A DNA stretch of 64,000 nucleotides from Miscanthus floridulus (lineage: Eukaryota; Streptophyta; Magnoliopsida; Poales; Poaceae). Of this stretch, positions 21,743 through 33,030 are shown one piece after another. The stretch covers positions 65,453,310 to 65,517,309 of the forward strand of contig NC_089581.1 in the NCBI RefSeq assembly GCF_019320115.1, written 5' to 3'. The translations under genes and the position numbers were made by a program. Position 1 is the stretch's first letter. Each line of letters starts with the position of its first letter. Below the pieces are notes generated by a model. That model had not been told where the DNA came from and searched no databases. It worked only from the letters and a program-made list of their open reading frames with translations.

Positions 21743-23203
21743 GAAGCCGTGCTCGTCGACTTTCTCCGTGCAAACGCTAACATATTCGCATGGAGTCCCT
21801 CGGACATGTCGAGCATACCGAGGGAGGTCGCCGAGCATGCCTTGGACATCCGGGCCAGATATAGACCGGCGAGGCAACACCTATGCCGCTTCGACGAGGA
21901 AAAGCGTAGGGCCATTGGTGAGGAGGTACAGAAACTCTTGGTGGCCGAGTTCATCAAGGAAGTGTCCCACCCAGAGTGGTTGGCTAACCCCGTGTTAGTC
22001 AAGAAGAAAAATGGGAAATGGAGGATGTGTGTAGACTACACCAGTTTGAACAAAGCCTATCCAAAGGTCCCCTTCCCATTACCCCGAATCGATCAAATTG
22101 TTGATTCCACTGCAGGGTGCGAGACCCTGTCTTTCCTTGATGCGTATTCTGGTTACCATCAAATCAAGATGAAAGAGTCCGACCAGCTCGCGACTTCTTT
22201 CATCACACCATTCAGCATGTACTGCTATGTGACGATGCCCTTCGGCCTTAGAAACACAGGTGCCACGTACCAGCAGTGCATGACCCAAGTCTTTGGCGAC
22301 AACATTGGACGGACCGTCGAGGCCTACATAGACGACATCATGGTCAAGACCAGAAAGGCTGAGGGTCTCGTCGACGACTTGAGGATAACCTTCAAATGCC
22401 TTAGAGAGAAAGGCATCAAGCTCAATCCCGAGAAGTGTGTGTTCAGGGTCCCCCGAGGCATGCTCTTGGGATTCATAGTCTCGAAATGCGGCATTAAAGA
22501 CAACCCAGAGAAGGTCTTGGCCATAACCAGCATGGGACCAATCAGAGACCTCAAGGGAGTACAGAGGGTCATGGGATGCCTTGCGGCCCTGAGCCGCTTC
22601 ATCTCACGCCTCGGCGAAAAAGGTTTGCCTCTGTACCGACTCTTGAGAAAATCTGAGCATTTTTCTTGGACCCCCGAGGCCGAAGAAGCCCTCGACAGAC
22701 TCAAGACGCTGCTCACAAATCCTCCCGTCCTAGTACCCCTGGCTAGGGACGAGGCCCTCTTACTCTACGTTGCCGCAATGACCCAAGTGGTCAGCGCTGC
22801 CGTAGTGGTAGAGAGGCAGGAAGAGGGGCATGCTCTGCCCATCCAACGTCCTATTTATTTCATCAGCGAGGTGCTCTCCGAGACCAAAGCACGCTACCCC
22901 CACATCCAGAAGCTGATCTACGCCGTGGTCCTGGCCCGGCGCAAATTGCGTCACTACTTCGAGTCGCACCTAGTGACTGTGGTATCATCTTTCCCCCTGG
23001 GTGAGATAGTTCATAACCGGGAGGCCTCGGGCAGGATAGCCAAGTGGGCCATCGAGCTTATGGGGGAAACCTTGACCTTTGCACCTCGAAAAGCGATCAA
23101 GTCTCAAGTCTTGGTCGATTTCGTGGCTGAATGGACAGACACCCAATTGCCACCGGCTCAACTCAGACGGAGTGCTGGACCCTATACTTCGACGGATCCT
23201 TGA
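21743..23203 (+). pseudogene. Reverse transcriptase and first (Ty3-type) RNase H of Tat element
   Basis: The best-preserved coding segment: 484 codons without a stop. The RT has LVKKKNGKWRMCVDYTSLNK (about 21998), the first catalytic box FLDAYSGYHQI (about 22132), MPFGLRNTGATYQ (about 22237), the polymerase box YIDD (22325-22336) and GFIVSKCGI. After a connection region comes a degenerate Ty3-type RNase H (LLYVAAMTQVVSAAVVVERQ onward). In the Tat clade this first RNase H is inactive-looking and a second one follows, as seen here. It ends by frameshift about 23150-23203 into the next domain. Confidence 0.9.
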
Positions 23204-23712
23204 TGAAAATCGGGGTAGGCGTGGGTCTGCTGTTCATCTCGCCCCTTGGAGTACACATGCGCTACATGGTGCGGCTCCACTTCGCCACCTCCAACAACGT
23301 GGCAGAGTACGAGGCCCTCATCAATGGCTTACAAGTCACCATCGAACTTGGGGCATGGTGCCTCGACGTCCGAGGCGACTCACGGCTCGTCATAGATCAA
23401 GTGATGAAGGAGTAGAATTGCCTCGACCCCAAAATGGAGGTTTACTGCAAGTTGGTACGACGCCTAGAAGACAAGTTCGACGGTCTCAAACTAAATCACG
23501 CCGCGCGGAAGTACAATGAGGCCGCCGATGAGCTGGCAAAGATGGCCTCGGCACGGGCCCCGGTCCCCCCGAACATCTTCGCTAGAGACCTCCACAAACC
23601 TTCCATTTGCTACACCTCGACAACAGAGGAGGGCCCACCTGTGGAACCCATGGCAAAGCCCGATGCCCCCTCGTCTGAGACCGAGGTCATGGAGGTCAAC
23701 ACCGAGCCACCG
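23131..23712 (+). pseudogene. Second, archaeal-type RNase H (aRNH) of Tat element
   Basis: In a frame shifted from RT, the sequence shows WTLYFDGSL (about 23179), NNVAEYEALINGLQ (about 23295), DVRGDSRLVIDQ (about 23368) and YNEAADELAKMA (about 23513). These supply the D, E, D, D set of an RNase H fold. An extra aRNH after the Ty3 RNase H is the diagnostic trait of the Tat clade of Gypsy elements. A TAG lies at about 23413 and another ends the segment near 23713; both are explicable as transitions. Confidence 0.87.
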
Positions 23713-24969
23713 TAGACTGATCAGGATGCGGATTGGCGAGTCCCGTTCCTCAATTGGCTTGATCGGGGGGAGCTCCCTGACGACAGAACCGAAGCACGAT
23801 GGCTTGCGCGCCGAGCCAAGACCTACGCCCTCTATAATGACGAATTGTACAGGCGAAGTCCCTCAGGTGTCCTCCAATGATGCATCAGTTCTTAGGCGGG
23901 CCAAGCCCTGCTTTGGGACTTACACGCAGGCGCCTGCGGGCACCATGCGGTGCCTCGGACGCTCGTAGGGAATGCTTTCCGCCAAGGGTTCTACTAGCCG
24001 ACGGCGGTCGCCGACGCTACCAAGCTAGTACGCTCCTACGAAGGATGCCAGTACTATGCTCGGCAGACACATCTCTCGGCCCTGGCCCTACAAACCATCC
24101 CCATCACATGGCCGTTCGCCGTGTGGGGGCTCGACATGGTCGGGCCTCTGCAAAAGGCCCCCGGAGGCTACACCCATCTACTGGTATCAATCGACAAGTT
24201 CTCCAAATGGATCGAGGCTCGTCTGATCAATCGAATCAAATCCGAGCAGGCGGTGCTGTTCTTCACTGACATTATCCACAGGTTTGGGGTCCCCAACACC
24301 ATCATCACCGACAATGGGACGCAGTTCACTGGCAAAAAGTTCCTGACGTTTTGCGATGACCACCACATCCATGTGGCCTGGTCGGCCGTAGGACACCCAA
24401 GAACCAACGGCCAAGTAGAGCGTGCCAATGGCATGATCCTACAAGGCCTCAAGCCAAGGATTCACAACCGGTTGAAAAAGTTTGGCAAGAAATGGCTCGC
24501 CGAACTCCCGTCGGTCATCTGGAGCCTGAGGAACACTCCAAGCCGAGCCACGGGGTTCACGCCTTTCTTCCTGGTCTATGGGGCCGAGGCCATCCTCCCT
24601 ACTGACTTGGAATATGGTTCCCCGAGGCTACAAGCCTATAACAAACAAAGTAACCGCACCACCCGAGAGGATGGCCTCGATCAACTGGAGGAAGCCTGAG
24701 ACGTCACGCTACTACACTCGGCCAAATATCAGTAGAGCCTACGGCGCTATCAGGCTCGGCGCGTCTGAGGCCGGGACTTGAAGGTATGCGACCTGGTATT
24801 GAGGCTAGCATAGAGCAACAAGGGCCGCCACAAGCTGACCCCGCCATGGGAAGGACCGTACATCATCGCCCAAGTACTGAAGCCCAGGACCTACAAGCTG
24901 GCCAACGAGAAGGGCGAAGTCTTCACCAACGCTTGGAACATAGAACAGCTACGTCGCTTTTATCCCTAA
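23713..24969 (+). pseudogene. Integrase of Tat element (downstream, nearly complete copy)
   Basis: The zinc-binding N-terminal part (about 23740-24110) is shattered by stops and frameshifts. The catalytic core is good: D in WGLDMVGP (24133-24135), D in ITDNGTQF (24310-24312) and E in NGQVERANG (24418-24420). That gives D-X58-D and exactly D-X35-E, the retroviral integrase spacing. The C-terminal domain (LTPPWEGPYIIAQVL...NAWNIEQLRRFYP) ends with TAA at 24967-24969. In-frame stops near 24699, 24735, 24768 and 24812 are all C-to-T or G-to-A type changes of Arg, Gln or Trp codons. Confidence 0.88.
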
Positions 24970-25537
24970 ATTTCCAAGCCTTGTATATGTCGTTTCTCGA
25001 AATACAATTAAAAAGTGTTCTTTAGTTGGTCTAATTTTTCAAGAAACCCCCCGAGCCCATCGTAGGTCTCGGCAACTCAATAACACGGCAAGGGAGACTT
25101 GGCTCTGCCTCGGCAGAACCAAGCCTCCCTCAGGGGCTAAATGGGGGACTCCCCCCTAGGTCCCACGCACCATTCTTCAGTTGTTTTTCGCAAAAATTCC
25201 TACGCCAAGACTCTAGCAGGCTCTGACGAATCAGTTGTAAAAACTCCTCGGACCAAGGTCTGTTTCCTAAGCAAGAGGCCGGTAGAGCCGCGAGATGGCC
25301 TACGCCTCCGGGCTACGGCACTCCCTCACTACCTCTCACCCAAGGGACGCCTTAGGCCTCAAAGGGGTGTTCTGCAAACGAAATCTGATCAGAAGCAACA
25401 GAGGGCAGAGGCTCGGAAGCATAAGAAAAATAACTAAGAAACACAAATACTTCAGAAATAGAGGCCTCGACGGTCACAAACATCATGATACAAAAATAAC
25501 TCCTGCTCTATTTTTACATAATCCCCTGGGGCCTAGA
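24970..25537. other. Spacer between integrase and antisense ORF (downstream copy)
   Basis: Non-coding. Similar to 16736-17363 along its length. No gene seen. Confidence 0.6.
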
Positions 25538-28500
25538 TCAAGGTTTAGGGCCTTCAACACCGGCAGGTGGTAGGGGAGGAACCACCTCTTCAAAGAGCAT
25601 CGCCAGCGCCGTGCCAGGGCCTTCTGCCACCTCCATCAGCTTCGTGACTGCCGCGTCAGCCTCCTCGTCATCATTAGGTAGGACATACCCATCGTTGATG
25701 GCCGGGAGGTCGACGCCGACGTAGTGAGAAGAGATGATGGCCAGCGCGCGCTTGACACCCGTGTGCAGCGCTCCTCGGAGTCGCTCGCGCATCTGGTTGC
25801 TCAGTGCGATCAAACGGCTCCCCAGGGAGCTGCCTGATTGAACCCCATCAACCTCCAGGGCCTCGCAGGCGGAAAGGACAGCACGCTTCAGCGCCTCGTG
25901 CTCCCCGATCTCGGTCTCGAGCACCGTCTGCACCGCACTGGAAGCCTCGGCGGCCCGAGTAACCTCCGCCTCTGACTCTGCACCATGGAAAATGGAATGA
26001 GGTCGAGCGAGGGAGAAAACAACCTTAGTTAGGAGCGGAAACCCACAGAACTCACCCTTGGCTTTCTGCTCCCAGCGTCAGGTCTCGACCTGATAGGCCT
26101 CGGTTTTCTCCTTCCAGCGCAGGGCCTTGGCCCTGGAAGCCTCGGCCTCCTCCTTCAAGCGGTGGGCCTCGACCCGAGAAGCCTCGGCCGCCCTGGAAGC
26201 TTCACTCCCCAGCTCTGCGTCATGCAAGGGAGTTAGGGAGTGAACATAAGAAAAAGAAAACAAAATGAGGGGACTAAAACTCACCCTCGACCATCCACCT
26301 CCAAACCACAGCCTCGGTCCGCGAGGCCTCAGCTGTAGCAAGGGCCTCATCCAGGGCACCTTTCGTCAGCTGGTGCGCCCTCTGTTCCACCCCCAGCTGC
26401 CCCGCGAGATCCGTGGCCGAGGCCGTAGCTTCAACGGCTCGGCCCCTGAAGGCATCCTGATCTCTGACCGTGCGGGTGAGCTCCTCCTCCAACTCCTTCA
26501 CCCGCGCCGCCAGAGGGGCGAGCTACGTCTGGGCCGTGGCCGCCTCGACCTTCGCATCAGCACAACAAAGGCAGAGGTCCTCTACCTCCGCGCTCCATGC
26601 CAATAGGAGCTTGTTGGCACCGGCAAGAAGGCCCTTCTGCCACTGAAGCTGGTCCTAGACACCCCTCTCCTGCCGGAGAAAGACCGACTTCCCAAGGGAC
26701 CGGGTTTCGAGCTCCTAGGCGACTCCGGGCAGTTCGTCGGCCACCACGGACAGCGCCATCCGTAGCGACCGCTCCGCTAGCTGGCGGTATTGCTCGAAGG
26801 TGCCCCAGCGCTCGCCCTCGGCTGCGTCCTCGAGGGCGAACAGAGGCTCCCCCTCAGGGTTGTCCCGGCTTCGCCACAGTACCCGCGGGTGATTCCACCC
26901 GCGAGGCTCGGGTCGCACCCGCACAAGGGCCGAGTTTCCTTCGTCCAAGAGCGGCGCCGGCTGCTCCACGGCATCGGTCTCCTCAGCGTCGACCACCTCT
27001 CGCGCCCGGGAAGTATCATCGGAGGAGATCGGATAGACCTCCACCTCCCGGGCGCTCTCTCGCAACAACGGCGGGCCCTAAACCAAGGGCGCCACCGAGG
27101 CCTCCGCCGCCTACATCTCCGCCTCCTGGATAGACGGTCTCACCGCCATCACGACGGCCTTGGTGATCTCGGGGGCTCTGGCCTCTGCAATTATGGCCTC
27201 GACGGTCTTGGGGGCTTCGGCCTCTGCCATCGTGGCCTCGTCAGACGCAGAGACACCGACCGCAGCCACTGCAGTCTTGGCGGTCGTGGGCTCCGTGGCC
27301 TCCGTCGCCTCAGCCTCGAAGACCCCAGGGGCCTCAGCAACCAAGGGCACGCCGGCCCCATCCGACTCATGAGCCTCACCCCCATGAGGCGGAAGTGCTC
27401 CCTCCCTCGTCTGTGTAGGGGCCACCTCGGCAACCCCTCCTTGGGCGGCCGACCCCTTTGGGTCGACCCTCGCTGATGCCGCACCGCATTGGATAGCGGC
27501 TTGTGCCTCCGCCACCCAGTGGGCGGAGGAGCCGGGGCTTGCCTTAAGCGCCTTAAGGGGCGCCAAGGGGAGCTCATCCACAGGCCGCTTCTGACTAAGG
27601 AAAAATAACCTATAGGGTCAGCACGAGACCAAAAAGGCGAACGGAATGCACTATGACCCCACCAAAAATACACTAACCTTGAACGGGGCGGCAACCGTTT
27701 CGCCACAGTGAACCTCGTCTACAACGGCGGAGGCGGCGGTAGAGGCGTCGCCTCCGTATCCATCGGCGCCGGTCGGTCCTCAATGGACCTCGGCGCCCCT
27801 TCGGTCCTCTACGGGGGCGGTGGCGTCGTCTCCACCGCCACTCGCTCCACCACGGCCACCGAGCCCATCGGGCTGATGGTGCGTTTGCCCAACGCCCGCG
27901 CCTCGGGCGTGTCGGCCTCGGCCCCGGAGCGGGCAACCGTCGGCCCCGGGTCCGCTTCTCCTCCTCCTCCCGGGAGTGCCGGGCTGCTGGCCAATGCCCT
28001 GGGCACCACCTCCACTACGCCAGGAAGGTGGTCCAGGGGACCTCGCCCCGCCTCGCCCCCGTCATCCCCGTCTGAGGCCTCCGTCGACAGTGACGTCGAC
28101 GGGGATTCCTCCAGTGGGAGACCCTCCTTCCTTTGTTGACGGCGGCGCTTATCCAGCTCCTCACGCGCGAGGAGTTGCTTCGTGCGTTTCACCGCCTTGG
28201 TGTCTTTCTGTTTTTTCTGCGCCTCGGCGTGTGCGTGGTTGATCGCCTGCCGCCTCGCGTCCTCGGGAACGGGCGGAGGAGAGGAGCGCACGTCCCTCAT
28301 CCCCTACAAAAATGACGGACACACATAAGGAAACAAGGGGTAAGGGGAGATTGAGGAGGCTCGGAGGCTACAGCGGCGCACGACTTACCAGCGAGAGGAA
28401 CCCCCGCAATGGCCGCATCGCGATAGGGGTCAAGTTGCCGCCCCTCAGCTTCGTCTCGACCGTCTCCCCCACCCGACGAAGAATCTCCTCATCGAAAAGG

Positions 28501-29306
28501 GCGAAGGAGGACATCCGGGTGCCCTCAATGGGCTCACCCGGCTTCATCTCAAACAGCCGCCGCCGCCAAGCCATCAATGGCAGCACCCTCCGGCGGTGGA
28601 AGGCGGCCACGACCATAGCCACGGTAAGACCGTGGCCCCATAGCCTCGCCAACCTGTCTAGAAGCGGCTGTAGCTTGGGCTAGTCGTCCTTCGGGACGCC
28701 GTACTTCCATCTCTCTGGGCAACTCTCCACAATCCGCCCAATGTAAGGGGGAAGTCCTCAATCGTTGTTGTGGAGGTAGAACTAACTCGTGTACCACCGG
28801 CGATTGGAGGACGCGAGTTGGGCTAGGATATAGAGGTGCAAGCGGTCCTGACGCACTTGGAGAGTGCAGCCACCGGCCCTCGTCGCCTTCCTCTTACCCG
28901 ACATACCTGTCGGCTTGGTAGTATGCCCCACCTGGAATAGGTGGAGCCACAACTCCCAATGGGGAGCAATCCCCAAATACCCCTTGCAGACGGCAATGAA
29001 GATAGCCGCCTGAGTGATGGAATTGGGATTGAAGTTGTGGAGCTCCACGCCGTAGTAGTGTAGGAGCGCCCGCATGAACCGGTCCACTGGGACGCCGAGG
29101 CCACGCTCGTGGAAGGAGACAAAGCTCATGATGTAGCCATCATGAGGCCTCGGCTCTGGCTCGCCGTACGGAGCAATCCACTCTGGCCTGGTGGGGTCTG
29201 TCACCGGGCGAAGGAGTCCACCGTCGACAAGCGACTGAAGCATCTCCTCGGTGATGTCCGACGGGTCCCAGGGGTCCACCTCGACAACGACGATGTCGCC
29301 GGCCAT
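25538..29306 (-). pseudogene. Complete antisense ORF of Tat element (PF04195-like), multi-exon
   Basis: It starts at the ATG at 29306 (MAGDIVVVEVDPWDPSD). The conserved core FHERGLGVPVDRFMRALLHY and NPNSITQAAIFIAVCKGYLG (about 29115-28970) is the plant gypsy-type transposon family also present at 5.7 kb. The first exon continues to about 28390 with stops near 28786, 28758 and 28682. Later exons are low-complexity Ser/Thr/Glu/Ala-rich (28300-26720), then two or three coiled-coil exons (about 26500-26060). A last exon has TGVKRALAIISSHYVGVDLP and stop TGA at 25540-25538. Introns look spliceosomal. In Tat elements such antisense genes sit between pol and the 3' LTR, as here; their product is thought to be regulatory but is not established. 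Decay means it is not functional now. Confidence 0.8.
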
Positions 29307-29459
29307 GGGTACGATGGAGGAATCAGGTGTGGCGGTGAGTTTTTTCTCTCTCTCCCACGCTCTCGCTTTTTTCTCGCTTTCTCCCTAGGCTCGCTCTTCT
29401 CTCCTCTTCTTCCCAGCACCCGCTGCTCTAGCGATGGCTCGGCGGAGGCGATGCTAATG

Positions 29460-31514
29460 TAGGCAAGGTAAGACGAGGAGGGGCGAGACTCTTCGGGTAT
29501 TTATGTAGGGAGGAGGCGAAACGAACGGGCGATGAAATCAGGGAGATTTTTCCCCCCGATCCGGCGCAGTTAACCACGAGCCGATTTCACCGGTCCACGC
29601 ACCCACGTCTCCCGCATTAAATGCGAGGACAGTTGCGTCCCATCCACCATGTCACACTCGGCCACTACGGCAGTAGGCGTCGTTTCATCTCCCCATGAAA
29701 CTACCTCAAAAGGCGCGCCACCTGTTGCCGAGCCAATGGGGAAGATATTCCCCGTGGCCTTTCCTTTCGTATGAAGGAACTAGGCTCTGAGCCTATTATG
29801 ATCCAAGGGTTTCGACAGCCGCCCTAGGATAATAGAGTCAGGGATGACCACGGGCGAGCCTATACGGGGCTGAGGCCCAAGCAAACGAAACGCTTGGGAC
29901 GCCCAAAGTCGTGTCCGAGACCAGAGGAAAGTCTCCAAATGGGATCCCACCGTAGGGAGGCACCGAGCCACCGAGGCCCAGCGAACGGCCTCGGCACCCA
30001 CTAGAGAAATCCTCTGGTACTCTTGGAGTGTGTCTCTGGACCGCTAGCCATCCCCTAGCGAACAGGGTACGGGCCTCCACTCGGACTACCCGATAACAGC
30101 TCACCGGAAGTGCCACCGCTCGTGCCCATCGAGGGTAGCGAGGCACATTCTACCCCTCCTTCCGAGTGAAAAGGAAGCGTGAGGGTTGCACAAAAAGTCA
30201 GGGGAACCCCCGACGGCCTTCTCGCTCTACGCAGAGGCTAAGGGGCTCTTCCTGCAACCTTGCCAAGACCCAGCGACCCCGGCTCGCACTCAAAGGGGCT
30301 CGGCAAAACAAACCCTCCTTCTGAGCGAAAAGGAAGCGTGAGGGTCATACAAAAAGATAGGGGAGCTCCTGATGGCCCTCTCACCCTATGTAGAGGCTAG
30401 GGGGCTCTTCCTGCAAATACGCCGAGACCCCACAACTCGGGCTCGCGCCCAAAAGGGGCCTCGGCAAACAAACCCTCATGCGCGAGGGGCGTATAAAAAG
30501 TCAGGGGAACTCCTGACGGCCCTCTCACTCCACGCAGAGGCTAGGGGCTCTTCCTGCAACCTTGCCGAGACCAGAATGGGCTCGGCTAGCAAACCCTCCG
30601 TCCGAACGAAAAGGATATGTGAGGATCGGATAAAAAAGTCAAGGGACCCCCGACTGCCCTCTTGCTCTAGGTGGAGGCTCAGGGGCTCCTCTTGCACCCA
30701 AGACCAAGACAAACGGTCCAAGCCCACGCTAGAGGTTTCATTACAAAACACGACAAAGGGCACCGAGCCCATTACGGTCCAGGGGTTCGAAGGCTAGGCC
30801 TCCAAGAGGTTTCGACAGCTGCCCCAGGGCAATAGAGTCAGGGTCGACTTCGGGGCGAGCCTACGAATGGCCCAGGCCCGAGCGAACAGTCTCTCGGGGC
30901 GTCCTAAGTCATGTCCAAGACCGACAGGGAAGTCTCCGAATGGGATCCCACTGTAGGGAGGCACCGAGCCACCGAGGCCCAGCGAACGGCCTCGGCACCC
31001 ACTAGAGAAACCCTCTGGTACTCTTGGAGTGCGTCTCTAGACCGCTAGCCGTCCCCTAGCGAATGGGGTTCGAGCCTCCACTCAGACTACCCGATAACAG
31101 CTCACTGAAAGTGTCCCTGCTCGTGCCCATCGAGGGTAGCCTAGCACATTCCACCCCTCCTTCCGAGCGAAAGGAAGAGTGAGGGTCATACCCAAAGTCA
31201 GGGGGGCCCCTGACGAACCTCTCACTCCGTGCAGAGGCTAGACGGCTTTTTCCTGCAACCTCGCCGAGACCCCCGCAACCCAAACTTGCGCCTGTGAGCT
31301 CGGCAAATGCAATAAGAACTACTCGTTCAAACACGAAAATAAGAAAGCCCATGGAGGAGTAACTCCACTCCTCTAGGGCCTCGGGGGCTACACCCGGCGG
31401 GTGCGCTCACGCGCACCCACCGGAACCTCAAGATACAAAACCCAATTCCTACGGGAGCGGGTACGAACCAAGCCTCGGCAAACCCTCTGGGAGAGTGCAC
31501 GCACTCCCCCAGAG
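29460..31514. repeat. Tandem-repeat-rich 3' untranslated region of the Tat element
   Basis: Two levels of repetition. A ~390 bp block at about 29780-30170 recurs at about 30770-31165 (ATCCCACCGTAGGGAGGCAC at 29943 versus ATCCCACTGTAGGGAGGCAC near 30944), a ~1.0 kb period. Inside it, 120-160 bp units starting CCCTCC(T/G)TCC(G/A)AG repeat at about 30152, 30311, 30471, 30593 and 31155. There is no coding. 3' regions with tandem repeats are a known property of Tat/Ogre-type elements. Confidence 0.8.
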
Positions 31515-31527
31515 ACTCGGGGGCTAC
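31515..31527 (+). other. Polypurine tract next to the 3' LTR
   Basis: ACTCGGGGGCTAC directly precedes the LTR start TGTCGGG. Position and G-richness fit the plus-strand priming site of a Gypsy element. Confidence 0.65.
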
Positions 31528-33030
31528 TGTCGGGTACCTTAGAACGGGGTACCCCGAGCAAACATCAAAGAGGTCACTTAAGTCCCATCAAGAAACAAAG
31601 CAAGAAGGTAAGCCGTGGGCCCCTCACCCGCCACGTCCGAGCCCACCAGGCCCTCTGCTTTGCCTCGAGCCTCGCGCAGGAGGTCTCAGCATCCTGACGC
31701 GATCTTCGCCTCGCGCGAGGCTCTCCATAGGAGGCCTCGGTAGGGAACACGATCTCAGCTTCGTGCAAGGCTCTCCACAAAAGGCCTTGGCAGGGGGTGC
31801 CTTCTCCGTATCGCGTGAGGCTTCTCACGAAAGGCCTCGGCAAGGAGTCCGATCTCCGTCCCGCACGAGGCTTCGCTCTCTGTCTCGCGCGAGGCCTCAT
31901 TCCCCGTATCGCGCGAGACCAGCTTATCCATAGTCCGTCGCCCCCGCCTCGGCCGGTCTTCCCGACAGCACATCATGTCTCATTAATACTTCAACCACTC
32001 CCGCAATCTCAGCCGGACGATGGCTCGACACCACAGAATGGCCGATGGGACCTGAGGTCACATCAACGCCATACCGGCTGGGACAGGGCACGACGGGGAT
32101 TACCGACCACTGTGTTCTGATGCTGTGCCCAAGATCAGCGCCCACACTGCACTGTGCTCCGCGATCCCGGCCTCGAAAACAACACGACATGGACAACTTG
32201 GCCCGGGTTATCACCGCCTCCAAGCCGGCGCACCAGGTCAGCCGCCCACTCGGGGCCTCGGCACTATGCACCAAGGTCTCGGCTATCTTGGGGTTTGTGC
32301 CCGCTGAGACCCCCCACTGCGGTGCAGCCTCGGCATCGACCAAGCCTCGGCCTCGCGCACAGTCTGTCCACAGCGGCTTGCACGTCCATCGCCACACCCA
32401 CTCCAGGGCAGTCCTAGGGCTCTCACGACGCACAGGATCGAATGGGACAGGCATGCCGCCCTAGTGCTCCAAGGATGGACCACTCCGACGACCGCACCCA
32501 CTCCAGGGCAGTCCCAGGGCTCTCACGACGCATAGGATTGGATGGGACAGGCACGCCGCCCTGGTGCTCCAAGGACAGACCACTCCAACGACCACGCCGC
32601 CACAGGGACAGGCCACAGGGCTCAGACATGTCGCCCCTGTTGGCACAACGCCATGTAGTTAACACATGTACTGTCTTTGTCCTCCCTTCAACTATAAAAG
32701 GAGAGGACTTGGGCCACTTAAAAGGGGGGAAAAAGGAAGAACGCATTGTAACACACACACGTCCCAGCTGCCTAAGAGCAACGTCTCAGACGACCCACAC
32801 GACACCTTGCCGAGACCTGGGACTAGCTCCCTCTCTCCCCTAGCTTGTAACCCCCTACTACGAGCACTTCGGTGCAAGGAATACAAGATCAATCTCTCAG
32901 ACTGGACGTAGGGCATCGATTGCCTGAACCAGTATAAACCTTGTGTCTCTTTGCATCACCATCCAGAATCGGGAGCACGCAGCTCAAATTCACTAGTTGG
33001 TTGAGGACCCCCCGGTCCGAAACACCGACA
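31528..33030 (+). repeat. 3' LTR of the Tat element (1503 bp)
   Basis: It begins TGTCGGGTACC and ends GAAACACCGACA, so the termini TGTCGG...CCGACA are inverted. A TATA box (ACTATAAAAG) is at 32691-32700, about 330 bp from the end. Internal repeats include ~50 bp units with AGG(C/T)CT(C/T)GGCA(G/A)GG around 31700-31870 and a 110 bp direct duplication starting at 32401 and 32511. No matching 5' LTR exists in the window. The 5 bp after it are GTATG. Confidence 0.85.

Noticed and set aside
30372..30797. Open frames with repeated RRDP/AEARG-like segments
   Set aside because: Produced by the tandem repeats of the Tat 3' untranslated region.
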